A stretch of DNA of 64,000 bases from Thraustochytrium sp. TN22 (GCA_013306675.1 JABLUY010000077.1:62001-126000); one strand, 5' to 3'. Positions 1-12,062 are shown, counted from the first letter of the stretch. Numbers and translations are program-made. The notes: generated from the letters alone by a model not told the origin.

Positions 1-633
1 GCGGACGGCATTCACGCCCGCGTTCGCTGTGCTGGAGACGAAAGTCGCAGCCCTTTGGGGGAAGGAAGTCGGCGAAGTGCCTTTCTTCTGCTTTGCGTCA
101 TTGTCGTTGTCGTCGTCATGAGCATTCTTCCTCGTGATCTCGTTCTGCTCGGCCGTCTGCAGGATCTTCTGGTGCGTGTCCACGTGGTACTCCCGCAGGA
201 ACTCCATGCGGACCAGCAGCTCGGCGATGATCTGCAAGAAGTCCTCCACGTCGCCCATGAGCACCTGCGTCCGGTGCGCGTCGATCCCGTGCGGTTCCTT
301 GCTGCCATCCCTGCCCGGCACACCGTCCACCGCAATGTAGTGGTCCAGGTTTGCCAGCCGCTGCCCGATGTCCACCGCCGACTGCATCAGCGACGGGTCG
401 TAGATGAAGCGTCCCTGCTCGATCGCCTTGACGTGCTCGGCCCGCAGCTCCGGGCCGTTCGCCGCCGCGTCCTCCCGCAGGGCCTCGACCACCTTGAGCG
501 CCTTCTCCAGCTCCTCCTCCTCCTCGTCGTCGTGCTTCTTCACCATCTCCGGCTTGCTCTGCTGCCTCACCGGCAGCGCCTTGGTGCGCTGCATCGCCGC
601 CGGGCGCTGCGGCTGCGCCTCGTGCTCGGACAT
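1..633 (-). CDS. LRR multi-pass membrane protein paralogue 1, N-terminal part (cut by window edge)
   Basis: This is the first 211 codons of a gene that continues past the left edge; the frame is open from the ATG at 633 to base 1. The start MSEHEAQPQRP resembles the starts of its neighbours. From about residue 60 it carries the family's N-terminal block: HVKAIEQGRFIYDPSLMQ, an AVDIGQRLANLDHYI-like stretch, then a GDVEDFLQ segment followed by MEFLREYHVDTH. The same block opens the five complete genes downstream on this strand, so the missing part probably encodes the membrane segments, LRRs and C-terminal domain seen there. An acidic, Asp-rich stretch follows the block. Function is unknown; family membership is clear, the full length is not. 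Confidence 0.85.
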   Translation of the reverse strand, partial: MSEHEAQPQRPAAMQRTKALPVRQQSKPEMVKKHDDEEEEELEKALKVVEALREDAAANGPELRAEHVKAIEQGRFIYDPSLMQSAVDIGQRLANLDHYIAVDGVPGRDGSKEPHGIDAHRTQVLMGDVEDFLQIIAELLVRMEFLREYHVDTHQKILQTAEQNEITRKNAHDDDNDNDAKQKKGTSPTSFPQRAATFVSSTANAGVNAVR

Positions 634-2562
<1,929 letters not shown>

Positions 2563-5500
2563 TCAGTCGTGAATGGCGGTGAGGCGACCCGCACGGGAAG
2601 CGTCGAGGATGGCCTCGTTCACAGGGGTGATGGCGTAAAAGTAGCCGACAGGGTCGGGGCGGTGGGTGCGGCTGGTGCGCCTGCTGGGACGGTGGCGGTA
2701 AGCAAAGCCGCCATGCTCGTTGATCTTGTGCTTGCCGCTGCGAAAGCGCTCGGGGAGGACCTTTTCGCCGGTGAAGATGTAGCAAAAGTCCATGTCTTCG
2801 TCCTCGTCGGGCTTGAGTTCCGCGATGGTGACCGCGTGCCAGCGGTTGTCTCGCTCGAGGGCGTCCAGCGTGGCGGAGGGGAGCTTGAAGGGCCCGTTGA
2901 AGCTAAGTGCCGTGCCGACGGTGAGCGCAGATGCGGCGACGAAGTGGAAGTCGGCGTCAAAGTAGAGGTAGCCACCAAAGTGCAGAATGCGGCGAGCGGT
3001 GTCAGCGTAGCGCTGGTCGCCGTCAAAGTTGAGATCGTCTACCTCGACGTCGATGACGTCTATCGGGTACGCCCAGCAGTACCAGCGGGCAAAGGGCGGG
3101 ATGTAGAGGTAGCGCTGGAGAACATACAGGGAGTCTGGATCCTCGTTGCTGAGCGTGATGGGGCTCAGCGGGCTGATGCGGCCTGTGAGCGAGCTGTCAG
3201 GGGGCTGCGTTGGAGAATCCTGGTGGTCGGCCTTTGGCTTGGGCATGAAGACGCTGGTGAACTCGGACGGGCAGATGTACGTGTAGGTTTCCCTGCGGAA
3301 GTCCACCTTGATGTTGAGGCGGCGCGTGGACATGATGCCGAAGGGGCGCAGCGAGACGTTGGGCGCAACGGGCCGAGGCGGCGTGGGCGGCTCCCTGAGG
3401 GGGGCGCTGAAGGCCGCGATTCCGAGCGCCACGCAGAGGTCGTCGAGGAGGAAGGTGCCCATCTCGACCTCGCGCATGCCAACGAGGCCCTCCCACTCGG
3501 CGATCTGCTTCGGGCTGTGGCTTGCCTGTTCGAGGCGGAAGCGCGCGCGGCGCACAAAGTCCACGAGACTGACGAGCTTGCCCAGCTCCTTCATGGCGGA
3601 GGGTTCTTCCGGGTTGTGTCTCGAGTTGAGGTTCAAGGCGGCCTCGGTGATGTCGTCCTTCTTATCGTTGATGGCTTCCACGAGCTTGTGCACCTCGCCG
3701 TGCGCCTCGTTGCGCACGTCCCGTGGCAAGCTGATGCCACGCAATCGCGGGAGCAGGCTACCGCCGCCGCCGCGGCCGCCGCCGTCGCCGCCGTGCACGA
3801 TGAGGGAGAGATGGTCGCCGTCGTCGCCAATCTCCACGGGGAGCTCGATACCGAGGCTGCGTGCCACGGCAACGGCTGCACGGATCTTGTCTTCGTAAGC
3901 CCGCAGCTGCAGCTTGAGCTGATCCCCGTAAAACTTCGCAAGCTCCTGTGGACGATCCATCTGCACAACCTCGATAGCCGGCAGCATCTTCCAAAGGCGG
4001 TCAGCGCTCTCCCAATCGACCTTGGTACCGCCCAGGCCGACCAGCTGGAGCGCACCGCAGTAGTCTACGAGAGGTTCGATGTCAGCAACACGCGGAGCAT
4101 CCGTCAGGCGCAGGACGCGCAGCGACCGCGCGTGTTGGGCGAGGCGCGAAACATCACCGTCCGTGAGTGAGCCCATGCCAGCGAGCGAGATGTCGCGCAC
4201 GTAGCGGCTCATGTGCATCACGAAGTTCTTGAAGTCTTCGGGTTCCCAGTGGATGTTGAGGTTGCTGAGCTTGATGACACGCAGCGAAGCGCCGGTCTTT
4301 TTCATGAGCTCCACCAAGTCGGACCCCTCGAAGGACGCTTGCTTGAAGCTGGTACTGCGGAGCAGGTCCGACGCGTTCTCGCGGTAGAGCAGGTCCATGT
4401 CCATGTAGAGCTCGCGCAGGCGGTGGCAGTTGGCCGCCAGATGCTTGAAGGTCTCCGTGTTGAGCTTGGGCAGATTTCGCGCGCTGAGTACGGCGAGGTT
4501 TTGCCCGCAGCACTCCGCGACGTGACCGATGCCATCGCTCGAGATGTGGATGCAGTTGTCCACGATGAGCGTCTGCAAGCTCTTGCAGGCGTTCACCCCG
4601 AGGTACTCGAGGCCAAAGTCGTCCACACGCACGCAGAAGCTGAGGTTGAGCGACTGCAGGTTCCAGCACTGGCTGGTGATGAGGCGAATGACCTCATTCG
4701 TCACCGAGACACAGTCGGTGAGCTCGATCGTGCGGATGCTCTGGTACAGGCGGCGCTTGTTCATGCGGCCGAAGAGGTACGAGTTGAAGCGGTCCTCGCG
4801 CAGCTGGATCGGGGCTTCCACGCGCTCCACGCTGGGCCGCGTGCTGGCTCGCGTGCGCAGGTACGCGTAGAAGCTGCCCGAGTAAGCCGAGACCTGGTTG
4901 TTGGTCTTGCGTTGCGTTTCCAGCGTGGTCTTGACCACCGAGAAGGGGTTGTCCTCGGCAATGAGCGAGCCGTACAGCTCGTCGCGGAAAAACTGGTAGG
5001 CGGCCCACGAGTGGCGGTTACCCGCGCGCCAGCGGAGCGATCTGCCCAGGGTGAAGGGCGCGAAGACCGCCTTGAGAGCCAGGTTGGCGAGCCACAGCGT
5101 CCAGTTGCGCTTCCCTTCCTGCAGGAATTTCAAGTTGAAAAAGGTCACCAGCACAGACTTGACCGTCTTCTTGGCAGTCTCGGCCGTATACCGCGCCTTG
5201 TCCGTGGCGACATTCGCCACCAAAAACTCGGCATCGGGGCCGCCGCCGCCATCGCCTTCCTCGGTGAAAACCTTCTTGACGAGGTTGTCGCCAGCTGGGT
5301 TCAGGATGAGGTGACGCACAAAGACCAGGTTGCGCAGCAGTGGGATGTCGCGCAGCAGCATGTAGGCCTCAAAGATCTGGCGCATCGCCGCAAAGAGGGA
5401 GGTCGCCAGTGCGAAAGCGTAGACGTAGTCGAAGCTGCCACCCGTGAGGCCGATGTAGAGGATCTCCACGACGATCTGCGGCACGTCCTGCAGCAGCATC

Positions 5501-6714
5501 ACCATGGTGGTGCGCACCGCCATCTTGGCGGCCTTGAAGTCCGCCTTGGCCTGCGTCGCGATCGGGTCCTTGACGTTACTGCCGCTTGACTCGCCGATCA
5601 CGCTCTGTGTGACGGACTCCTGTACCTTGAAGGACAGCTTGATGAAGTCGTCGAAGCCTGTGACGGGCTCGATCAGCCCTACCAGCAGGCCAATCGCAAA
5701 CTTCTGCACGCGCCGCGGGTCATCCCAGTCCACCTGGTTCAAGTCCGACAGGCCAATCAACAGGCGCCCAAAGACCGTGAGGGCCACGGCGACCACCGAC
5801 ACCCAGAAGAGAGCCGCCAGCCTGGCGTCGGGGCTCGTGCGCAGCGGATAAAGCACCACGCTGATGAAGATGACGTCCGACAGAAGGTTTGCCAACTCCA
5901 GGGCGCCCTCAAAGATCGATCCGTACAGCCGCTGCCGACGCCGCTTCTCGAAGGTGTGCGGCAGCGTATAGCGCCGCGGCAGCCGGAGGTGCGTCTTCTT
6001 CTCCAGGTCCTCGCGAAATTCCTTCGGGTTGCACGTGATACCAAGGTTCCAAGAGAATGACCGCACGAACCACTCCAGCTGCAGCATAATGCGCCGGCAC
6101 ACGAGCCGGCACGTGTTCGAACGGGAACTCGACACCGGTATGCTCGTGCGCCGCGCAAGCAGCTTCTTTTTCTTCCGGTCCTCCCCATTCTTCCAGATGC
6201 GCCAGTGCGTGTCCTCATGGTACTCGCGCAGAAACTCCATCTTGACCATGAGCTTGGCGATCACCTGGAGAAAGTCCTCCACGTCGCCGATGAGCACCTG
6301 CGTGGCGCGCTGATCAATGTACCTGGCGCTCACTTCGTCGTCGTCCTTCTCGTCCATTTCATCTCCCGGCTCCGCGTCCTCGTCGTCGTCCTTCTCGAAT
6401 GGCTCCGTGTCCTTGTCTGGGATGCGGATGTAGTGGTCCAGGTTCGCCAGTCGCCGCCCGATGTCCACCACCGCCTGCACCAGCGCCGGGTCGTAGATGA
6501 AGGTACCGTTCTCGATCGCCCGCACGTGGCCAGGCGACAGGCCGACCCGCCGCCTGCTCTTCTGCACCTCCGCGTCCTGCTCAAGGAGCAGGTCGTGCAG
6601 ATCCTGCTCCTCGTCATCGTCCTCCTGCCTGATCTGCGACCCTGTCTTCTTGTCGCGCTGCGCGAACGCCAGCTGCCGCGGCAGCATCTGCGGCTCGGGC
6701 TCCTCCGCGGACAT
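2563..6714 (-). CDS. LRR multi-pass membrane protein paralogue 2
   Basis: Single exon, 1383 residues. Start MSAEEPEPQ matches the style of its neighbours. Order of parts: acidic N-terminus; conserved helical block at about 63-170 (HVRAIENG, GDVEDFLQ, EFLREYHEDTH); basic Cys-containing stretch; hydrophobic segments at about 270-292, 301-321, 338-353, 402-423 and 429-447, the fourth carrying QDVPQIVVEILYI; an FBXL/AMN1-like LRR block at about 658-910 (LTDCVSVTNEVIRLI, LQSLNLSFC, LQTLIVDNC); a Gly-rich linker; and a C-terminal domain from about 1110 with FGIMSTRRLNIKVDF, YCWAYP, HGGFAYR and GYFYAI. Membrane-located by its hydrophobic segments; the LRRs suggest a binding face. Function and ligand are unknown. 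The fragment at 7887-8050 is a close copy of its 3' end. Closest complete relative in the window is probably the gene at 12994-16905. Confidence 0.9.
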   Translation of the reverse strand: MSAEEPEPQMLPRQLAFAQRDKKTGSQIRQEDDDEEQDLHDLLLEQDAEVQKSRRRVGLSPGHVRAIENGTFIYDPALVQAVVDIGRRLANLDHYIRIPDKDTEPFEKDDDEDAEPGDEMDEKDDDEVSARYIDQRATQVLIGDVEDFLQVIAKLMVKMEFLREYHEDTHWRIWKNGEDRKKKKLLARRTSIPVSSSRSNTCRLVCRRIMLQLEWFVRSFSWNLGITCNPKEFREDLEKKTHLRLPRRYTLPHTFEKRRRQRLYGSIFEGALELANLLSDVIFISVVLYPLRTSPDARLAALFWVSVVAVALTVFGRLLIGLSDLNQVDWDDPRRVQKFAIGLLVGLIEPVTGFDDFIKLSFKVQESVTQSVIGESSGSNVKDPIATQAKADFKAAKMAVRTTMVMLLQDVPQIVVEILYIGLTGGSFDYVYAFALATSLFAAMRQIFEAYMLLRDIPLLRNLVFVRHLILNPAGDNLVKKVFTEEGDGGGGPDAEFLVANVATDKARYTAETAKKTVKSVLVTFFNLKFLQEGKRNWTLWLANLALKAVFAPFTLGRSLRWRAGNRHSWAAYQFFRDELYGSLIAEDNPFSVVKTTLETQRKTNNQVSAYSGSFYAYLRTRASTRPSVERVEAPIQLREDRFNSYLFGRMNKRRLYQSIRTIELTDCVSVTNEVIRLITSQCWNLQSLNLSFCVRVDDFGLEYLGVNACKSLQTLIVDNCIHISSDGIGHVAECCGQNLAVLSARNLPKLNTETFKHLAANCHRLRELYMDMDLLYRENASDLLRSTSFKQASFEGSDLVELMKKTGASLRVIKLSNLNIHWEPEDFKNFVMHMSRYVRDISLAGMGSLTDGDVSRLAQHARSLRVLRLTDAPRVADIEPLVDYCGALQLVGLGGTKVDWESADRLWKMLPAIEVVQMDRPQELAKFYGDQLKLQLRAYEDKIRAAVAVARSLGIELPVEIGDDGDHLSLIVHGGDGGGRGGGGSLLPRLRGISLPRDVRNEAHGEVHKLVEAINDKKDDITEAALNLNSRHNPEEPSAMKELGKLVSLVDFVRRARFRLEQASHSPKQIAEWEGLVGMREVEMGTFLLDDLCVALGIAAFSAPLREPPTPPRPVAPNVSLRPFGIMSTRRLNIKVDFRRETYTYICPSEFTSVFMPKPKADHQDSPTQPPDSSLTGRISPLSPITLSNEDPDSLYVLQRYLYIPPFARWYCWAYPIDVIDVEVDDLNFDGDQRYADTARRILHFGGYLYFDADFHFVAASALTVGTALSFNGPFKLPSATLDALERDNRWHAVTIAELKPDEDEDMDFCYIFTGEKVLPERFRSGKHKINEHGGFAYRHRPSRRTSRTHRPDPVGYFYAITPVNEAILDASRAGRLTAIHD

Positions 6715-7886
6715 GGCGCCTTCTTCCTCTCCGAGTCGTCCGGGCCCGGTTGGATTCGATCAAGTTGTTCGCCCTTCCTGGCAGCTGGCAGCCCAGCCCA
6801 CCTGCGCCCCTCGCGCGCCGCCGCCGCGCGCCGCCGCCGCCGCCAGCGCCGTGGGAGCGAGCGAGCGAGCGCCGCGGTCTGATGATCGAAGTCGAGGGTT
6901 TGCTCACGCTGGCGCAAGTGTTTCTTGCTGCGCGGGTTTGCCTTGCAAGTTGGTTGTTGCTTGCTCGCTTGCTAAGCCTTGCTTGCAGCAGCCTGGGGCC
7001 GGGTCCTCGCGCGGCACGCGCCGCGCCGCGAAACTGGAAAGCGCGCGCGCTTGCCGTGATCTGCCTGATTGGCTGTTGGCTGAAAGGAGAAAGCGCAGAG
7101 TGAAAGCGCTGACAGCGCACTGAGCAAGCGACCGCTCTCAAGCGCTTGAGAGCGCTTGAGAGCGCTTGCCAGCGCTTGAGAGCGCTTGCCAGGGCAAGTC
7201 AAGGCCCGACTCACCCTGACTCACTGTCAGTGAGCAAGAAGGCTCAGGTAGCGCGCGCTGACAACGTGGTGTTGGGCCTAGGCCTAGTACGAGGAAGCAG
7301 GCTCGACGAATAGGGGTAGCCGCGCGCCGGCGGGCTTCACCTTGACAAGTCGGTCGCGAGTGAACTTGAACAGTTGCAGTCCTGTGAAAGGTGGAAAAGT
7401 TTGGGGCCCAGATCTGGGCCGCCAGGACCAACGCCGGGCACCCTTTCGACGTCTACAGCATCTCCTTCCCGTGGCAATGGCGCTCTCGCATGTTCTGTAC
7501 CACCAGATGGGGTCACTGGGGCTCCTGTTGCGGTACAGGAGGTTGTAGCACGCCACGGCTTCACCCCAGCGGCGATGAACCGACCCCCAGGCTACGGTGA
7601 TCGCGCTCGACGATGGACTGACTCGCTGCGAGGTGCTTGAGGGTCGCCAAAAGGTTTTGCTCCTTGTGAGCATCAGGTCCTCCTTGCGCTCGCTCACTTT
7701 GGCTTGGATTGTAGCGCCGCTTGGCGCATTGCCGGCGGCGACGTCTTCCAGGAACAGGTGCCGTTCTTGCAGTGCGTCTTATCGAGGAAGCAGTGGCTCA
7801 CGGCTGTGCTCTCCGCGGGCGTACTCGGGGGATGACCTCAATCGCTCGAAGCGGGAGGATCAGGAAGCGTTGAGGTTGGTCTGCTT
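6715..7886. other. Intergenic region upstream of paralogue 2
   Basis: The first 150 bases are CGC/GCC-rich, like the upstream side of the other family members. A decamer repeat lies at 7141-7190. Open frames at about 7280-7700 and 7597-7905 resemble no protein and lack family motifs. No gene seen. Confidence 0.55.
7141..7190. repeat. Decamer tandem repeat AGCGCTTGAG / AGCGCTTGCC
   Basis: Five consecutive 10-bp units alternate between AGCGCTTGAG and AGCGCTTGCC, with partial units on both sides. Each unit contains the AGCGCT palindrome, so the array can form many short hairpins. The core GAGAGCGCT recurs in the tandem repeats at 34723-35095. Confidence 0.9.
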
Positions 7887-8050
7887 TTCAGGGGCGATGG
7901 CGTAAAAGTAGCCGACAGAGTGGGGGCTGTTGGAACCGTGGCGGTAGGCAAAGCCGCCGTGCACGTTGATTTTGTGCTTGCCGCTGCGAAAGCGCTCGGG
8001 GAGCACCTTTTCGCAACGGAAGATGTAGGAAAAGTCCCCATGTCTTCGCG
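7860..8050 (-). pseudogene. 3' fragment of an LRR membrane protein paralogue
   Basis: On the minus strand this stretch encodes the last roughly 55 residues of the family: FSYIFRCEKVLPERFRSGKH, then KINVHGGFAYRH, then VGYFYAIAPE and a stop at 7860-7862. It aligns base by base with about 2630-2800 of paralogue 2, with scattered substitutions and a small deletion in the variable HR-rich stretch. Upstream of 8050 the reading frame continues into unrelated sequence and no LRR or membrane part is present, so it is a truncated duplicate rather than a gene. It sits between paralogues 2 and 3, as expected for a relic of unequal crossing-over in the array. Confidence 0.85.
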
Positions 8051-8252
8051 GCCTTGGGTTGCGGCGCGGGAAACAACAGCGCAGCGGCAAGAATGCTCTC
8101 AAAGAGCGTTTGGCATGCGAGTGCGCACCCAGAGCAAACGAGACAGCTTTGGTGGGAGCTAACAAAGTAAGAGAGGCCTGCCGCCTTCAAAGCCTCATCA
8201 CCTCCAACTCAGCTCCTTCAAATCCCCAGCTTTCTAGCTCTTAGCGAAAAAG

Positions 8253-11200
8253 CTACAGGATGGCATCTGTGACCTCGGCGATGGCGAAGAAGTGGACGTT
8301 GCGGTGCGATGCCGAGTCGTCGTTGGGATGCTCGTGGCTATAGAGGAAGCCGCCGTGCTTGTTGTACTTGCGAATGTGTTTTGGGAGAACCTTGTCGCCC
8401 TCCTCGCGGGGAAGGTAGCGAAGCCTGGTCTTGATGTGTTGGAGTCCGACCTCTGAGATGCTGTGCTGGTGGTAGCTTTGCGAAAGGTTAACTTGCTCGA
8501 GTGTGGTCTCCGGGAGCACGAATGGACCGTCGAAGCTGAGCGATGTACCGACAGAGCACGCCGACGCGGAGATGAAGTGCATCTTCTCATCGAAGTAGAG
8601 GTAGCCGCCGAACCTTAGGAAGCGATCCACGGCATCGGGTGGTTTTGTTGCGTCGTAGCTGTAGTAATTGGTGGCATGTTGCTCGGTGACTGTGCTAAGC
8701 GGAGAGGCCCAGCAGTAGTGGCGTGCTGTGGGTGGGATGGAGGCGAAGCGCTTGAGCTTGCGTTGTGTCTTTGCCTCGCTGCTGCTGAGCGTGATGCTTC
8801 CAACCGTCCCGATGCTGCCCTGTAGCGGACTGCCTCTACTACCGCCCAGGTCGAGCTTGTCGATGTGCTCGTCAGGACACATGAAGGTATAGGTCCCCTC
8901 CGTAAAGTTGACCATGATGGTGAGGCGGCGTGTGGAGACGATCCCGATGGGTTCCAAGGAGGCCAGCATGTGTGGCTGGGGCGTCCAGCGGCACGGTCCC
9001 TGGGGGTCGCCGGCACGAGCTAGCTGCGCGCCGTACTCCGTCTCGGCTCGTCCAAAGGACTCGCGCCACGTCCGAAACAGCTGAAGGTTTTCCTTGGCGA
9101 GGTTGAGGCGGAAGATGGCGCGCCGCACGAAGTCGACCTGATATACAACCTGTGCGAGGGGCAGAAGCGCGGACGACGCGCGACGGGTCGCTGGCGAAGC
9201 GGTCTCCGCGCTGCGGAGTCTGTCGATGATTTCGTTCACCTCGCGAAGATTCTCGTAGTCCGGGTCCATCTCAATGTGAACCTGGCCGGGCGGGGCCTCT
9301 TGCGCAAGGCGCCGCTCCCAGTGCGCGAAGTAGATCGTGTCGTACCGTCTAAGCTGACGGTCCAGCTGCTCGTGGTAGAAGTCGGTGCGATCCTGCGCGT
9401 CGTCCACCTGCATGACTTGGACGAAGGGCTCCAGTCGGTTCCAGAGGCGGTTGGCGGCATCCTGCGGGACCTTGACGTTTGCCAACATGATGGCCTCGAG
9501 CGCATCGCAGCGAGGGAAGAGCGTCGACTGCATCGTGCTGCCCGGCTCGTCCAGCCGGATGCTTTCCTCCTTCGTGCAATTGGCACGCAAGGTTCGCAAG
9601 AAGCGGAGCCTGCTGGTGAGCTCCTCCAACAGGCTCTTGCGGTCGACGCTGAGCGCGAGGCCCCGCATGAAAGGGCTGCAGCGTGAGACGAACTCCTGGA
9701 TCGTCTCGACGTTCCACTCGATGTGCAGGTTCCCGGCATCCAGGATACGCAGAGAGGCGCCGCAGGTTCTGAGGAGGTTGACGAGAGAGGTGCCGCTGAG
9801 CGTCAACTTGGTGCTGTCAACGGAGGGGAGGTCTACGCCGAGACGAAGCACACGCAGGCGACTACAGCTCTTCGCCAGGACCTCAACCACCTTGTCGCGC
9901 TTGCAGTCGTTGGAGTACATAAGGTTGCGAAGGCTGAGGAGAGTTAGCTTCTGACCACAGCGCCGAAGGATCTCGTCCAGGTGTTCCTCTAAGTTCATGC
10001 CGCAATCGTCGAGGATGAGCTCCTGCAGGGCCTGGCACCTGCCGGCCACTCCCGAGAGACCCGAGCCTGTGACGGCACGGCAGAAGCTGAGGTTCAGCGT
10101 CCGAAGATTGTAGCAGGTGTCGAGGACCTTGCTGATGGCTTCGTCGGAGACAGATGTGCAGCCGGTTAAGTCCATGACGCGAGTGGCCTCAAAGGTTACG
10201 TCCAAAGTTCCGAAAAGATTTGATGAGACGAAAGACTCGCGCTCGTCCGGCAGCGCAGCAAAGAAGAGGCGGGAAAGGTTCCTCAAGCAGCTGTAAGGAT
10301 GAATCTCGCTCGAGGCGTGGCCGTCCAGGGTCCTGACGGATTGCGACAAAGCCGAGGCGCCGCGGAGAAGTGGGTTCGTCCTCGATGGCTGCGAGACGGG
10401 CTTTTGAGGTTTGTGTGGGACAAAGAGCGACGGCATGACGGTCTTCGAGAACTTCCGCCAACGCCTAGTCTGGGCCTGCCATGTTGTGCAGACGCGCGAG
10501 TCTGGCATGGGTTCGAGGACTCTTTCCAGTACCTGGTCGACCGAGGGACCGTGTGTGTCCTTGGCTGAGCCGTGCTGATCCTTCGCTGCGTCGAAGCTCA
10601 GGTGGCGGGCAAAAATGAGCGTGCGCAGCTTCGGGATGTCAACCAGGAGCTGTCGCGTCTCGTACAGCTGGCGGAAGGCGGTAATGGCGGATGTCGCCAT
10701 CTGGATATAAAAGGCTGCGTCGAGCCTGCCGCGCCCGTGGTTCCTATAGGCGAGAGCCGCGATCACAAGCTGGGACACGTCATGCAGCAGCATGGGAAAG
10801 GTGTTGTAGACGACCATTTTGGCCGCTCGATAGTCCGCCTTGGCCTGCGTCGCGATAAGGTCCTTGATGCTGCCCTCCTTGATGTCGCCCATAACGCTCT
10901 GGTCGAGAAACTCTTCCACTTTGAAGGAGCGCTTGATGAAGTTCTCGAAGCCAGTCATGGGCTCGATAAGGCCTAAGAACACGCCGATGATGAACTTTTG
11001 CACGCGCCGCTTGTCCTCCCGGTCCACCAAACTCCAGCTGCGGATCCCAATGATGAAACGGATAAAGAGCGTGCCGGCGAGCGTACCGAGAGAGGCGTAC
11101 GCAAGGGCTTCCCCCGGGGTGTGCTTGAGAGGCCACAGCACAAGGAGGAGGAAAGCCACGTCGCTGGTCAAGTTTGCGACCTCGAGCATGACCTCAAAGA

Positions 11201-12062
11201 TCGACCCATAGAGCCGCTGACGCCGCCGCTTCTCGAAGATGTGCGGCAACGCGTACCGGGGAGGCATCCACATGCGGGCGTCCTTCTCGAGGCTGCGCCT
11301 CATCGCTCCGGGCCGACACCACAGGCTCAGACTCCAGCAGAGGCTCACCCAGAACCACTGCAAGAGCTCCCACGCTCCGGCGCAGTGGCTCTTCTTCACC
11401 CAGCCCTTCTTGCTCCGCTCATAATCCGTGTGAATGCTCAGGTGTGCGACCTCGTGGTACTCCAGTAGGAATTCCATCTTGACTTGCAGCTTCGCCATCA
11501 CCTGCAGGAGCTCCTCCACGTCGCCAATGAGCCTCTTCGATGCACGCTCATTGATCACCACGGCGTGCATGCGCTCATCCATCAACTCTTCTTCGTCTAC
11601 TTTCGTGTCCGTCTCGGTCAGTCGCTCGCCAACGTCCAAAGACACATCCACGTCCATGTCCTCATTCTCGTCGTTCTCCACCGTCTTGGAGTCAGCCTTG
11701 TAGTGGTCAAGGCTGGTCAGCCGTTCCCCGACGTCTACGAGAGCCTGCACCAGCGCCGGGTCGTAGATGAACTTCCCCTCCTCAATCGCACGTGCCTGAA
11801 GCCTCGACAGCCCGGCGGGCTTCGCCCGGTGTCTCGCTGTGCACCGGCAGCACAAGCAGCACAGGTTGCACCCGCTGCATGCGTCCTGGGCTTTGGGGAA
11901 ACAGCAGCACCCTGTCGCGCCGTGGTCTTCGCGCGTCATGCTCGGCACCATCTCCGGGGCGCCCCTGAGGGCGTCATCCTTGACATCCTTGGTCATTTCT
12001 CTCCGCGTTGAAGTTCGCCTCACCAGGCTGACGCCGCCCCCCCACCCCCCAAAGCCTGCCAC
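8253..12062 (-). CDS. LRR multi-pass membrane protein paralogue 3 (divergent)
   Basis: Single exon, 1269 residues, the shortest complete and most divergent member. A second ATG at about 11996 (MTKDVKDDALRG) would give an N-terminus of the length usual in the family and may be the true start. It alone has a cysteine cluster at about residues 52-75 (GCCCFPK, CSGCNLCCLCCRC), which could be lipidated or bind metal. The family block follows (RAIEEGKFIYDP, GDVEELLQ, EFLLEYHEVAH), then hydrophobic segments at about 280-470, the LRR block at about 624-861 (LTGCTSVSDEAI, LRTLNLSFC), and the C-terminal domain from about 1039, here GIVSTRRLTIMVNF, YCWASP, HGGFLYSH and VHFFAIA. Many positions fixed in the other members are changed. 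Function unknown. Confidence 0.88.
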   Translation of the reverse strand: MAGFGGWGGGVSLVRRTSTRREMTKDVKDDALRGAPEMVPSMTREDHGATGCCCFPKAQDACSGCNLCCLCCRCTARHRAKPAGLSRLQARAIEEGKFIYDPALVQALVDVGERLTSLDHYKADSKTVENDENEDMDVDVSLDVGERLTETDTKVDEEELMDERMHAVVINERASKRLIGDVEELLQVMAKLQVKMEFLLEYHEVAHLSIHTDYERSKKGWVKKSHCAGAWELLQWFWVSLCWSLSLWCRPGAMRRSLEKDARMWMPPRYALPHIFEKRRRQRLYGSIFEVMLEVANLTSDVAFLLLVLWPLKHTPGEALAYASLGTLAGTLFIRFIIGIRSWSLVDREDKRRVQKFIIGVFLGLIEPMTGFENFIKRSFKVEEFLDQSVMGDIKEGSIKDLIATQAKADYRAAKMVVYNTFPMLLHDVSQLVIAALAYRNHGRGRLDAAFYIQMATSAITAFRQLYETRQLLVDIPKLRTLIFARHLSFDAAKDQHGSAKDTHGPSVDQVLERVLEPMPDSRVCTTWQAQTRRWRKFSKTVMPSLFVPHKPQKPVSQPSRTNPLLRGASALSQSVRTLDGHASSEIHPYSCLRNLSRLFFAALPDERESFVSSNLFGTLDVTFEATRVMDLTGCTSVSDEAISKVLDTCYNLRTLNLSFCRAVTGSGLSGVAGRCQALQELILDDCGMNLEEHLDEILRRCGQKLTLLSLRNLMYSNDCKRDKVVEVLAKSCSRLRVLRLGVDLPSVDSTKLTLSGTSLVNLLRTCGASLRILDAGNLHIEWNVETIQEFVSRCSPFMRGLALSVDRKSLLEELTSRLRFLRTLRANCTKEESIRLDEPGSTMQSTLFPRCDALEAIMLANVKVPQDAANRLWNRLEPFVQVMQVDDAQDRTDFYHEQLDRQLRRYDTIYFAHWERRLAQEAPPGQVHIEMDPDYENLREVNEIIDRLRSAETASPATRRASSALLPLAQVVYQVDFVRRAIFRLNLAKENLQLFRTWRESFGRAETEYGAQLARAGDPQGPCRWTPQPHMLASLEPIGIVSTRRLTIMVNFTEGTYTFMCPDEHIDKLDLGGSRGSPLQGSIGTVGSITLSSSEAKTQRKLKRFASIPPTARHYCWASPLSTVTEQHATNYYSYDATKPPDAVDRFLRFGGYLYFDEKMHFISASACSVGTSLSFDGPFVLPETTLEQVNLSQSYHQHSISEVGLQHIKTRLRYLPREEGDKVLPKHIRKYNKHGGFLYSHEHPNDDSASHRNVHFFAIAEVTDAIL

